64,000 nt of DNA. Origin: Actinomycetota bacterium. GTDB taxonomy: Bacteria > Actinomycetota > Acidimicrobiia > Acidimicrobiales > RAAP-2. Below the pieces are notes generated by a model, which worked only from the letters and a program-made list of their open reading frames with translations, made no database searches and had not been told where the DNA came from. Every line of letters begins with the position of its first letter. Positions within the stretch are counted from its first letter, which is position 1. This document shows positions 46,262-54,065 of this stretch, in pieces. A program made the position numbers and the translations under genes. Where the stretch lies: positions 1 through 64,000 of the forward strand of contig JARCRU010000111.1 of assembly GCA_029850535.1 (NCBI GenBank), read 5' to 3'.

Positions 46262-46297
46262 AGAAGTAGGTGATCTTCTAGAAGTAGATGATCTTCT
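46262..46297. repeat. 18-bp tandem duplication across the cysM stop codon
   Basis: AGAAGTAGRTGATCTTCT occurs twice back to back (46262-46279 and 46280-46297) with one mismatch. On the minus strand the upstream copy encodes the last five cysM codons and most of the stop. The downstream copy repeats that code past the stop, so the gene end was duplicated and the first stop used. Confidence 0.85.
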
Positions 46298-47243
46298 TCG
46301 CGCGTTCGACGACCTGGTCGATATCGTCGCTCCACGCACCCGTCGAGAGGTACTTCCAACCATCGTCGCAGGCGATCGTCACGATCGTGGCCGTCTGGTC
46401 GTCGGGTACCAGTGACGCGCACTTGACGGCGCCCGCCATGATGGCGCCCGAGGAGATCCCGACGAAGAGACCCACTTCAGTCAAGCGACGCGTCCACTCG
46501 ATGGATTCCTTGGGGCGCACGACGACCTTTCGGTCGAGCAACTGCGCACCGTGATTGTCGGTGAAGATTGGCGGGATGTAGCCGTCATCGAGATTGCGCA
46601 GTCCGTCCACCATCTCGCCGCTGGGGGGCTCGATGGCCCAGACTTGCGTGCCGGGCTTGCGCTCCTTCAGGTACCGTCCGACGCCCATCAACGTGCCCGA
46701 GGTGCCCAGTCCCGCGACGAAGTGCGTGATCTCGGGCACGTCGTCGAGGATCTCAGGACCCGTGGTGCGGTAGTGCGCGAGCGGGTTGTTGGGGTTGGCG
46801 TACTGGTAGAGAAACACCCACTCGGGGTGTTCACCCGCGAGCGTTTGGGCCATACGCACCGCCCCGTTGGAGCCTTCGGAGCCCGGCGAATCAATGATCT
46901 CCGCACCCCACGCCAACAGCAGTTGGCGCCGCTCGGGCGACACGTTGGAGGGTAGGACGACCTTGAGGTGGTACCCGCGGAGTCGACACACCATCGCCAG
47001 GGCGATGCCCGTGTTGCCCGACGAGGGCTCGATCAGGGTCTGGCCGGGCCGGCCCGGCACCAGTCTCTTGTCCGCCTCGGCGGCGTCAATGAGCGAGAGG
47101 GCCACCCGGTCCTTGACCGATCCCGCCGGGTTGCGACCCTCGAGCTTGGCGAGAATCGTCACGTTGGCCTTGGGCGACAGGGCACTGACGTCCACGATGG
47201 GCGTCTGGCCGATCAGGTCCAGGACGGACGCGTAGCGCGCCAC
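46278..47243 (-). CDS. cysM: CysM-type cysteine synthase (CysO-thiocarboxylate dependent)
   Basis: A 321-residue PLP enzyme. The Schiff-base Lys44 lies in [22 protein letters not shown] and the phosphate loop GTSGTLMG are conserved. Context with cysO and mec matches the mycobacterial CysM, which uses O-phosphoserine and thiocarboxylated CysO to make CysO-cysteine. By sequence alone ordinary O-acetylserine sulfhydrylase cannot be excluded. GTG 47243 overlaps the cysO TAG. Confidence 0.93.
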   Translation of the reverse strand: MARYASVLDLIGQTPIVDVSALSPKANVTILAKLEGRNPAGSVKDRVALSLIDAAEADKRLVPGRPGQTLIEPSSGNTGIALAMVCRLRGYHLKVVLPSNVSPERRQLLLAWGAEIIDSPGSEGSNGAVRMAQTLAGEHPEWVFLYQYANPNNPLAHYRTTGPEILDDVPEITHFVAGLGTSGTLMGVGRYLKERKPGTQVWAIEPPSGEMVDGLRNLDDGYIPPIFTDNHGAQLLDRKVVVRPKESIEWTRRLTEVGLFVGISSGAIMAGAVKCASLVPDDQTATIVTIACDDGWKYLSTGAWSDDIDQVVERAKKIIYF

Positions 47244-47524
47244 TACCAGGCTCCCCCGGCCACCGCGGGCAACAGGGTGATCTCGTCGGTGTCGACCACG
47301 GGAGCGTCGACTCCCCCGAGGTAGCGAACGTCGTCATCATTGACGTAGACGTTGAGGAAACGGTGCAGCGTGCCGTCATCGTTGAGCAACTGGCCCTTGA
47401 CGGCCGGGAAGCGCTCGGTCACGTCCGAGAGGACCGCACCAATGGTCGTGCCCTCGACGCTGATCGTGGTTGCGCCACCCATCGCGGGTCGCAGGACAGT
47501 GGGGATACGCAGCACAGCTGACAT
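47243..47524 (-). CDS. cysO: CysO-like sulfur-carrier protein (MoaD/ThiS fold)
   Basis: A 93-residue ubiquitin-like carrier. RIPTVLRPAMGGATTISVEG, HRFLNVYVNDDDVRYLGGVD and ITLLPAVAGG match mycobacterial CysO. The di-Gly tail is followed by two extra residues (Ala-Trp), so the active C-terminus must be freed by a protease; the mec gene next door is the obvious candidate. The E1-like adenylating enzyme that would make the thiocarboxylate is not in the window. Confidence 0.92.
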   Translation of the reverse strand: MSAVLRIPTVLRPAMGGATTISVEGTTIGAVLSDVTERFPAVKGQLLNDDGTLHRFLNVYVNDDDVRYLGGVDAPVVDTDEITLLPAVAGGAW

Positions 47525-47571
47525 AGGAACTCTTTCGCCGAAGAATCAATACCTGACTAACCTCGTCAACT

Positions 47572-47997
47572 TTAATCGTCGACTCGAGAACCCGTGCCCT
47601 CCTCGACGCGCACTTCCTCCTCGGCGACCTGACCCTGCACCACGGAGTAACTGCGGACGTCGGCGGGAACGCTGAGAAGTGAGATGAGTACGTAGTGCCA
47701 GGTCGGATCAGGGGCTTGTCGGATATCGGTGGGACTGGGGTAGGCCGGCGAATGAGTGTGCGAATGAAAGACGCCGATGACCTCGAGACCCTCATCGTCG
47801 GCTCGGCGAAAGGTCCGCAACAGTACTTTGGGGTCGATCTCGTAGACCTTGGCCGAGTGGGCCACGTTCGCACTGGGCACCACGTCGAGCACCACCCCCG
47901 GGGTCGTGCCGAGCAGGAGACCGCACCCCTCGTCGGGCAGGGCGCGGATGCAGGTGGCGAGCATGGCGTCGCGCTGGGACCGAGTGATTGTGAGCAC
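47572..47997 (-). CDS. mec: Mec-type JAMM metalloprotease
   Basis: A 141-residue JAMM/MPN+ zinc protease. Glu23 in LPDEGCG and the HxHx10D set (His78, His80, Asp91) in VFHSHTHSPAYPSPTD complete the site. Its mycobacterial counterpart releases cysteine from CysO-cysteine and restores CysO. It is first in the mec-cysO-cysM operon and diverges from smpB. Confidence 0.95.
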   Translation of the reverse strand: MLTITRSQRDAMLATCIRALPDEGCGLLLGTTPGVVLDVVPSANVAHSAKVYEIDPKVLLRTFRRADDEGLEVIGVFHSHTHSPAYPSPTDIRQAPDPTWHYVLISLLSVPADVRSYSVVQGQVAEEEVRVEEGTGSRVDD

Positions 47998-48048
47998 CCA
48001 CCAACGTTAGTGAGGTGCTGGCCGCGGTGCTCTCGGTACGCTGGGGAG

Positions 48049-48570
48049 ATGGCACGAGCCAAACAGATGCAGGAGCGTCGCGCCAAAGCGAAAGCCGAGG
48101 TGTCAAACGGCGACCGGGTGGTCGCCTCGAATCGTCGCGCCCGCCACGACTACGAGATCATCGAGACGCTCGAGTGCGGCCTAGTACTGACCGGCTCGGA
48201 GGTGAAATCCCTTCGTGAGGGCAAAGCCCAGATCGCCGAGGCCTACGCCCGCGTCGACGACGGCGAACTGTGGCTCTTTCAGTCGCACATTCCGCCGTGG
48301 GCCTTCGCGGTGGGATTTGGTAGTCACGACCCGGATCGCAAGCGCAAACTCCTCGTGCACCACCACGAATTGGTCCGTCTCGTCGACAAGACCAAGACCC
48401 AGCCGCTCACCATCGTGCCGCTCAAGATGTACTTCAAAGAGGGGCGAGCGAAGATCGAGATCGCTCTGGCCAAGGGCCGCAAGCAGCACGACAAGCGCCA
48501 AGCGATCGCCGAAAGGGACGCGAGTCGCGAGATCGCCCGCAGCATCCGTAACGCCGAGAAATTCGCCTGA
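48049..48570 (+). CDS. smpB: SmpB, tmRNA-binding protein
   Basis: A 173-residue protein that delivers tmRNA to stalled ribosomes. VVASNRRARHDYEIIETLECGLVLTGSEVKSLREGKAQIAEAYA is diagnostic, and the basic tail RKQHDKRQAIAERDASREIARS is the C-terminal helix that enters the mRNA channel. The ATG at 48049 gives normal N-terminal length. ssrA follows 60 bases downstream on the same strand, a common pair. Confidence 0.97.
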   Translation: MARAKQMQERRAKAKAEVSNGDRVVASNRRARHDYEIIETLECGLVLTGSEVKSLREGKAQIAEAYARVDDGELWLFQSHIPPWAFAVGFGSHDPDRKRKLLVHHHELVRLVDKTKTQPLTIVPLKMYFKEGRAKIEIALAKGRKQHDKRQAIAERDASREIARSIRNAEKFA

Positions 48571-48629
48571 TTCATTGCCGCTCGGCTGCGGTAGAATTGA
48601 CTTGCGGCAACGAGGACCGCAACTACCGA

Positions 48630-48976
48630 GGGGATGATTGGTTTCGACGTCTGACGTTGAGGTGAGAGAAGCGAGCCGTGGTCTCCGGAACCACGTAAAA
48701 GAGCCGGAAACAAAAATAAACGCCAAGCCTCAGCTTGTGCTTGCTGCCTAGGCAGCAACGTTCACCTGTGCCCAGTCCTGCGGTGCAGATTATGAGCGTC
48801 AAAACAGTGGGACTTACCTTCAACACTCGTTAGTGGTGACGTTGGGACACTTCAGCTAACTACGGATCACCACTGGTGCACACAGTGGGGGTGATCTCGA
48901 CAATTCCCTGTGCGCTGCGCTCGGAGAAGGATCACTAAGAAGCAGGCGGACCTGGGTTCGATTCCCAGCATCTCCA
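48630..48976 (+). ncRNA. ssrA: tmRNA (ssrA)
   Basis: The 5' end GGGGATGATTGGTTTCGACG and the 3' end with T-arm GGGTTCGATTCCC and CATCTCC-A pair as an alanyl-tRNA-like acceptor. The reading frame after ATAAAC gives GCC AAG CCT CAG CTT GTG CTT GCT GCC TAG, so the tag is probably (A)AKPQLVLAA. It ends in LAA, as most degradation tags do. The resume codon is inferred from position and could be one codon earlier. CCA is not encoded. Several pseudoknot stems are visible 3' of the tag. Confidence 0.95.
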
Positions 48977-48978
48977 CG
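48968..48978. repeat. Left copy of the 11-bp putative attachment-site repeat (ssrA 3' end)
   Basis: GCATCTCCACG spans the last acceptor-stem bases of tmRNA and two bases beyond. The same 11 bases recur at 51219-51229. ssrA 3' ends are well-known integration targets, and the DNA between holds toxin-antitoxin genes, so this may be an attL. Confidence 0.5.
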
Positions 48979-49031
48979 CATGAGACCGCAAGAGAACTAT
49001 GTCCACGATACCTTGGTGAGTTACCGGGGCA

Positions 49032-49670
49032 CTACGGACTTGACTTACGTCGTCGTATCGCCTCGCTGCCGAGTGTCTCGATATAACGAAGCAGGGACCT
49101 CACGGCGTCCGGAACGTCTCGATGCAACCTGATGCGCGCTAGGACATCGGCGAGTCGAGCCGGCGGCGTGTTGACGACCGAGAACTCCACCGTCATCTTC
49201 TCGACAGAGGTGGCAAACACGACGAGGATCAAGGAGCCCGGTAGCGCCGCTGATGGCGAGAGGATCCCGTCGAGTCCATGCTCGCGAGCGAGCGCGGCAA
49301 CTCGCTGGCACTGCTCGTAGTCGTCACCTGTCAGGTCGTCAAGCGTGATATCAATCGTCTGTCTGCCGACCTCTTCGGTGAGATCGAGCACCATCATGGA
49401 GTCGACGCGAACGCGACCCACACGGCGACGCACCTCGAACGGATCAACGCCATCATCGAGGAAGTGGCGGAAGAACTCCGCCCAGGCTCACTCCTGCGGG
49501 CTCGAGGCGTACCAAACTCCATGTCCGTCTGCAACATGAGAACGAGCGCCGTAGGAAGGCGAGACGGGCACGTAGACCACTTCGTGACGCACCGGACCCT
49601 GGTGCCAGTAGTGCTGATCCCGTATTTCGCGAACCGGGAGGTCGTGAGCAGACGACCCCTCGCCACTCAC
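49032..49670 (-). pseudogene. RES-domain toxin gene interrupted by one in-frame TGA
   Basis: From GTG 49670 the frame runs 60 codons, meets TGA at 49490-49488, then continues open in the same frame to 49032. Joined, it makes about 212 positions with RES features: GVWYASSPQE-(stop)-AWAEFFRHF, DPFEVRRRVGRVRVD, VLDLTEE, DDYEQCQRVAALAREHGLDGILSPSAALPG. The conserved Tyr, Glu and Ser expected in RES toxins are all there. RES enzymes degrade NAD+. The single stop most likely inactivates the toxin; GTG 49433 could restart only the C-terminal part. The antitoxin gene overlaps by four bases (GTGA). Confidence 0.85.
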
Positions 49671-50014
49671 ACGTACGCACCATCGACGAATGCGTGCGCC
49701 GCATCCTCCACCTGCTTGAATTCCCCCTTCGCGAGGAGGTCGATCGGGCGCGCACCATCAAGCATCCGGTTCTTCGCCACGAGCCATTGCTTTACCCCCC
49801 GAGGGGTGAGTGAGTCAGAGAGGAGCGAGACGAGATCGCGCAACTCGGCAAGAAGGTCGTAGCGAGCGAGCCGCGGAGCACTCGTGCTCCAACCACGCAC
49901 CGCGCGAGGGGTTACATGAACCACGGAAGCGATCTCCTCCTGGGTTACCCCAAAGGCCTTCAGTGCCTTCACTATCTCCGGGGCCTCGATAGCCGAGTCG
50001 AGATATACGTTCAT
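49667..50014 (-). CDS. Xre/MbcA/ParS-type antitoxin (partner of the RES toxin)
   Basis: A 115-residue protein. A helix-turn-helix (VTQEEIASVVHVTPRAVRGW, about 25-44) is followed by a DUF2384-like toxin-binding region ending LLAKGEFKQVEDAAHAFVDGAYV. This matches antitoxins of RES toxins such as MbcA. ATG 50014 has GGAGG nine bases upstream. It is intact although the toxin is interrupted. A strong promoter with an internal inverted repeat precedes it. Confidence 0.87.
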   Translation of the reverse strand: MNVYLDSAIEAPEIVKALKAFGVTQEEIASVVHVTPRAVRGWSTSAPRLARYDLLAELRDLVSLLSDSLTPRGVKQWLVAKNRMLDGARPIDLLAKGEFKQVEDAAHAFVDGAYV

Positions 50015-50058
50015 GATGTCCAACCTCCAAACCGCTTCCGCTGATACTTCCGCTTCTG

Positions 50059-50092
50059 CTACCTATTGTATCGGTAGACGGCTACGTGTCAA
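50059..50092 (-). promoter_or_regulatory. Near-consensus sigma-70 promoter and operator of the RES module
   Basis: On the minus strand TTGACA (50092-50087), a 16-base spacer and TACAAT (50070-50065) make one of the best vegetative promoters in the window, about 50 bases before the antitoxin ATG. The inverted repeat CTACC-N9-GGTAG (50059-50077) covers the -10, as expected for autorepression by the antitoxin HTH. Confidence 0.8.
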
Positions 50093-50454
50093 GGCATCCT
50101 TTGAGCAATCCGAGCCCTCTCACGTTTCAACCTTCCTCCGCACTGGAATCGAGTCACATCCTCCGATACCGCCCCAGCCCGACCCGCGTCAGCTCCGGTG
50201 CCCGCCCCCCGGTCTCCGCGGTACATCCGGGCCATCGCCCGCTGGAGAGCCAAGTACTCACCCGACCGCACCGCGACCCCGAGGTGGCGATAGACGTCGA
50301 TCATCTCAAACTCTGCTCCACCCGGTGAAATACCCATCTCGGTCAGCGCCGCCAGCACCCGCTCGCGGGCCGTTCCTGGGCGCCGCAGGGTTCTCTGCTC
50401 GATCTTGAAGGGCGCCAATCGAACCAGCCACCGGTTCGTATGGGGTAACGCCAT
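50089..50454 (-). CDS. Hypothetical protein in the accessory segment
   Basis: A 121-residue open frame from ATG 50454. The middle (MGISPGGAEFEMIDVYRHLGVAVRSGEYLALQRAMARM) has natural composition, while the last 45 residues are Arg/Gly/Ala-rich and look low-quality. Its end overlaps the RES promoter. It may be a small gene or a decayed fragment of one. No family was recognised. Confidence 0.35.
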   Translation of the reverse strand: MALPHTNRWLVRLAPFKIEQRTLRRPGTARERVLAALTEMGISPGGAEFEMIDVYRHLGVAVRSGEYLALQRAMARMYRGDRGAGTGADAGRAGAVSEDVTRFQCGGRLKRERARIAQRMP

Positions 50455-50584
50455 CTCCACGAACTGCCCTGATCAGGGGTTACTGTTTGACAAGGCTGTC
50501 TCGACCGTATTGTGGGAAAAACCTACGTGCCCACTGATACACAAATGGGTATAGTCGTAGATGAAGAAGTTGAAGGAGGGCCGT

Positions 50585-50809
50585 ATGCCACGACACACGA
50601 GGACCGACTCACGGGGCCGCCTACTTCTACCCGGACACCCTGACGAAGATTGGCTCATTGAAGAGCTTGCAGATGGGACGTTTCGGGTCGAACCCGCCAA
50701 GGTCGTGAGCGCGGCCCAGTTCGAATACGACAACACACCCGAGCTCCAAGAGCTGCTCACGAGAGCTGCGTCCTCTCCTTCCGTCGGTCGCCGTCGCGCA
50801 TCGGCGTAG
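50585..50809 (+). CDS. Probable type II antitoxin (second module)
   Basis: A 74-residue protein. DSRGRLLLPGHPDEDWLIEELADGTFRVEPAKVV resembles a swapped-hairpin AbrB-like DNA-binding half, followed by a flexible acidic-to-basic tail (DNTPELQELLTRAA) that could bind a toxin. ATG 50585 has a perfect AAGGAGG five bases upstream; the longer frame from 50561 has none. A TATAGT -10 at 50550-50555 is overlapped by the imperfect repeat ACTgATAC...GTATAGT. Six bases separate it from the next gene. Confidence 0.6.
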   Translation: MPRHTRTDSRGRLLLPGHPDEDWLIEELADGTFRVEPAKVVSAAQFEYDNTPELQELLTRAASSPSVGRRRASA

Positions 50810-50815
50810 GTTGAC

Positions 50816-51082
50816 GTGGCCAGCGAGCCGTGTTACTCGAAGGTCGCGGACGAACAGCTCGACGAGATAGAGATGAGTGGTGACCACGAGCTGTTTAACG
50901 ATCTGGTCAACGCGTGTGAGGACATTCTGGACAACCCCGGACGTGCCCGAGAGCGTTCGGCGGCCATAACAACCACGGAAGGCGTGCGGTTCCGCTTCCC
51001 GGTGCAGGGTCGAGCACCGTACAAGATCTTCTGGTCGAGTGAAGGGCCTCGAATCGAGGCAGTGTACCCGTACCCGTCCTAG
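50816..51082 (+). CDS. Probable RelE/ParE-like toxin (second module)
   Basis: An 88-residue protein. The ending RFRFPVQGRAPYKIFWSSEGPRIEAVYPYP looks like the C-terminal beta-sheet of RelE/ParE toxins; the N-terminal half is helical and acidic (LDEIEMSGDHELFNDLVNACEDILDNPGRA). Close linkage to a small gene with antitoxin features supports the call. GTG start with a weak Shine-Dalgarno. The target (mRNA or gyrase) cannot be told. Confidence 0.58.
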   Translation: MASEPCYSKVADEQLDEIEMSGDHELFNDLVNACEDILDNPGRARERSAAITTTEGVRFRFPVQGRAPYKIFWSSEGPRIEAVYPYPS

Positions 51083-51384
51083 CGGCTCCCGATCCCGAGC
51101 CGAGTCCAAGGTATCCATCTCCCAGCAGGCGAGACACACGTAGCCCCCCGGCGGACTTGGTGGGGTGCCATGCCACACACGCGACCCCGGCACCGTATAT
51201 GTTTCGCCTGGGGTATCTGCATCTCCACGACATCACCGGACCTGCTCCCGCCAGGGACCAATTACGAACTTGGTCGCCCAACGACATCCCTCTACTGGTC
51301 CGAACTCGACGGTCACCGGCTCGAAGGGCTCTCTCGCTGTTTCAAGGAGGCGAGTTCGAACACCGGGTGAATCAAAAGATGCGA
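51083..51384. other. About 300 bases without a supported gene
   Basis: Only short overlapping frames of unnatural composition were found. It contains the second GCATCTCCACG repeat (51219-51229) and a tRNA-T-arm-like GAGTTCGAACACCGG near 51350 that does not fold into a tRNA. It is probably the right border of the ssrA-linked insertion plus remnants. Confidence 0.5.
51219..51229. repeat. Right copy of the 11-bp ssrA-end repeat (putative attR)
   Basis: GCATCTCCACG, identical to 48968-48978. The neighbouring bases are also loosely alike (CTGGGGTATCT before, ACAT after). It would mark the far end of a 2.25-kb insertion at ssrA. No integrase lies between the two copies. Confidence 0.45.
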
Positions 51385-51882
51385 CTAAGAAAGCGGCGCG
51401 TAGCACCCGCTCGACGACGCTGCACTGCCCACGGAGCCCCCAGAGGACGCTCCGCGTCGCGGCACGACAGTGAGGGTCGTGCCATTCCACTTAAAGGTGA
51501 AGTGACCGGGATCCGACGGCCACGACGTCAGCGAGGCACTCCCACTTTGAATCCCGAGCACCCAGGAAGTTCCCGCGGGAGGATTGGCCCCGTGCAAGGT
51601 GGCGTAGACCTGCAGCGCCGTCGTGAGCGACGTAAAGTCCGCCACGCACGTCGCACTCAACGCGGCCTCGGTGACCACATTGGTGGACTTCCCCGCCGAC
51701 GGCGTTGACCCGCGCGTCGCAAATTCGTGCGGCGTCGTCGCCAGCGTGGTGCCTGCGTTGCCGCCGATGGCCGACACCGCGACGGCGCCCATGGCGCCCA
51801 GGATAATCAGTACCACGAGGACGCCGACTAACGACGCACCGCGCTCGCGAGTGAAGAGAGTGCGACGAGGGCTGATGCTCAT
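51385..51882 (-). CDS. Prepilin-like secreted protein lacking Glu5
   Basis: A 165-residue protein with a class III-like prepilin start: a short basic leader RRTLFTRERG, then ASLVGVLVVLIILGAMGAVAVSAI. Cleavage after Gly by a prepilin peptidase would leave Gly at position 5 instead of the usual Glu. The rest is a small Ser/Gly/Thr-rich globular part with two Cys that could form a disulfide. No other pilus genes are nearby, so it may be a minor pilin or pseudopilin. ATG 51882 is chosen; 51900 is possible. Confidence 0.6.
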   Translation of the reverse strand: MSISPRRTLFTRERGASLVGVLVVLIILGAMGAVAVSAIGGNAGTTLATTPHEFATRGSTPSAGKSTNVVTEAALSATCVADFTSLTTALQVYATLHGANPPAGTSWVLGIQSGSASLTSWPSDPGHFTFKWNGTTLTVVPRRGASSGGSVGSAASSSGCYAPLS

Positions 51883-51935
51883 GACCGCACCGTACGCCAT
51901 TGCGTCATGTTCGTCACCGGCCGAGCAACGGTGAA

Positions 51936-52862
51936 TCATTCGACGAGCGCGCGATCGGCGGTGAACTCCACGGTGAGCCACAGGTCGTGCGGGATGGTCT
52001 TGAGCATGCGAAAGAGCACGTGTCGAACTTGATCAGACTGCGCCACGGTCCATCCGGCGTCGACGACGAAGTCGATCTCGACGTAGAACTTGCGACCGAT
52101 CTTGGTCATGCGCATATGCCGGTCGGTCAATCCGAACTGAAAGGCCACGTGGTCGAGCGCCAACTTCGCCGACTCTTGAAGTTCGGGGTCGGGCACACCC
52201 TCAATGAGCTCGATGAAAGTGGTGCGCACCATGCCCGCGGGGGGAACGACGAAGATGAAGCACGCCGCGATCACCAGTGACGGGTCAATGTACTTGGCCC
52301 CCAATGCCCAACCAGTCCCGGTCATGATGTTCGCGGCGATGAAGGCCAGCAAGATGGCCAGTCCCAGTCCGGCTCCGGCGAGCCACTGCGTCGCCTCCGC
52401 GCGCACCAACTCGGACTTCCTCGCGGGGTGACGCAGTCGCCACCAGATGAAGGTGGGGATCACCAGCGCGGTGACCGCGTAGCTGAAGCTCCACCCGTTG
52501 GGCACTGCGGTCCCCCCGGAGATAATCGAGAGCACGGCGTTGAACGACGCGTAGGTGCACGTGGCGAGCAGGGCGACGCCCTCGATGCCGATGATGAGGG
52601 GAACCAGGGCCTCACGACCGTAGGGGTAGCGAATGGTGGGCCCCTCCTCCACCAGGTGCGATACCCGCATGGCCATCCAGGTCAGCCCGATTCCGAGGAA
52701 GGTGTAGAAGCCGTCGAAGAGCACGATCTGCGAGCCCCCGATGATGCCAATAGTGATCCCGACCACGGCGAGGGCCATCCCCATATAGATCGACAAGCTC
52801 AGGGCGCGACGCTCGATTTTGAATTCCTTGGACTTGGCCGACTTCTTGGGTGAACTCACCAC
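51936..52862 (-). CDS. CDF-family cation efflux protein (variant metal site)
   Basis: A 308-residue protein with about six membrane helices and a C-terminal cytoplasmic domain (about 205-308), the CDF layout. YIDPSLVIAACFIFV and FDGFYTFLGIGL match transporter segments, but the canonical HxxxD metal ligands are not evident: helix 2 shows DGFYTF and helix 5 EATQW. The protein may carry another ion or have a reshaped site. ATG 52862 with AAAGGAG six bases upstream. Confidence 0.8.
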   Translation of the reverse strand: MVSSPKKSAKSKEFKIERRALSLSIYMGMALAVVGITIGIIGGSQIVLFDGFYTFLGIGLTWMAMRVSHLVEEGPTIRYPYGREALVPLIIGIEGVALLATCTYASFNAVLSIISGGTAVPNGWSFSYAVTALVIPTFIWWRLRHPARKSELVRAEATQWLAGAGLGLAILLAFIAANIMTGTGWALGAKYIDPSLVIAACFIFVVPPAGMVRTTFIELIEGVPDPELQESAKLALDHVAFQFGLTDRHMRMTKIGRKFYVEIDFVVDAGWTVAQSDQVRHVLFRMLKTIPHDLWLTVEFTADRALVE

Positions 52863-53042
52863 AACTCCTTTCGATGACGAGCGGTCCCCACCAGTCTCGC
52901 CCAGGATCGTGCGCGTATCCCTGATACCCGTGGCGACGGGCCCGATAAGGGAGTTGACCGAGGGGCATCGTCACCTACTGCGGCGTCGGCTTCGAAGCCT
53001 TCGCCACTCGACGGATCGCACACTTGGGCCCAAGGCCCGGTG

Positions 53043-54065
53043 TCACCTCACCAGCGAATGCACGGCCGCCTCGAGATACACCCGCACACTGGAGCGAAGC
53101 TGCTCGTGGTCACCGGTCGTGACGCGACCGGTGCCGCCGCCCGTTCGGCCGCCAAAGTTCGCCCTCGAGGTCGTCGAGAGCCACCCGTGCCCCCAGCCGC
53201 GCTTCTCGTACGTCGCGCTCACCGTGCCCATGGACAGCTCGATCACCGTGACACCCGTCGCCAGCACTTGCTCACACGCCGTGTCGATCTTGGCCGCGAG
53301 CCAGGGCGCGACCCGGCGCTCGAGCGACACGTCGGGACCGGATCGCGTGCTCTCGAGACGCGGATCCGCGAGGAGTCGATCGATGGTCGCCCCGCACGCG
53401 GCGACGAATGTGAACTGCAGGTCGACTTCGGTGGCCACGAACCAGGAGCGATCGGCCGCCCACCAGAGACTGGGCGACACGAAGCGACCGTGGTGGGCGA
53501 CGAAGGACGCCGCTGCGCGCGAGGTACCGGTGTAGAGCTGATACTCGCGCCACGGGAGTTCAAAGTCGGGTTGGGGCTCGTAGCGCGCGGGCCTCGACGT
53601 CGTGTCCGCGCCAGTGCCGACCACGTCGATCAGGTCACCCCAGCCCCTCCACACGCCGAAGAAGCACGGTGTTCGAGAGGTGGGGTCGAGCACGTCGCTC
53701 AGCGCGAGCGTGTCGATGCGCGAGAGCCAACCCTCACGCGGTCCTTGACCCTGCCAGGGCGGTGCCTGCGAGGGGCTGACCTCGGGCAGCGCCAGGTCGG
53801 TCCAGTCAGTATCGGGACCGAGCGGTACTCCGTTCCAGCGCGCCACGTCGCGCCAGCGCAGCACCTCCGACACTCCGTCGTATCCCTCCACCTCGTGTAG
53901 CACCCTCGCGTAGGCCTCGAAGCCAGTGGGGACCCACGACGTGACCACCCCAACGAGGGGAGAGACCAGGGCGTCGGCGATCCACTGCGATGGCGACGCC
54001 GAGTCTTCCCTCGCGCCCACGACGCCTCTCCCGTCTCGGCGCACCACGTGCGCGTCACGGCCCAT
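53043..54065 (-). CDS. Unknown conserved-looking soluble protein
   Basis: A 340-residue protein with no recognised family. Two parts are visible: an N-terminal half with PLVGVVTSWVPTGFEAYARVLHEV and WRDVARWNG, and a C-terminal half with REYQLYTGTSRAAASFVA and PSLWWAADRSWFVATEVDLQFTFVAA, which reads like a ligand- or substrate-binding sheet. It has no signal or membrane segment. ATG 54065 is chosen; the open frame runs to 54407 but would overlap the divergent pirin gene. No function is proposed. Confidence 0.7.
   Translation of the reverse strand: MGRDAHVVRRDGRGVVGAREDSASPSQWIADALVSPLVGVVTSWVPTGFEAYARVLHEVEGYDGVSEVLRWRDVARWNGVPLGPDTDWTDLALPEVSPSQAPPWQGQGPREGWLSRIDTLALSDVLDPTSRTPCFFGVWRGWGDLIDVVGTGADTTSRPARYEPQPDFELPWREYQLYTGTSRAAASFVAHHGRFVSPSLWWAADRSWFVATEVDLQFTFVAACGATIDRLLADPRLESTRSGPDVSLERRVAPWLAAKIDTACEQVLATGVTVIELSMGTVSATYEKRGWGHGWLSTTSRANFGGRTGGGTGRVTTGDHEQLRSSVRVYLEAAVHSLVR

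Noticed and set aside
49488-49490. TGA as a selenocysteine or recoded codon in the RES gene
   Set aside because: RES toxins are not known selenoproteins, no SECIS-like hairpin stands out just after the stop, and TGA ends many normal genes here.
51340-51380. Possible tRNA or tRNA fragment (GAGTTCGAACACCGG)
   Set aside because: A T-arm-like string exists, but no acceptor or anticodon stem pairs with it.
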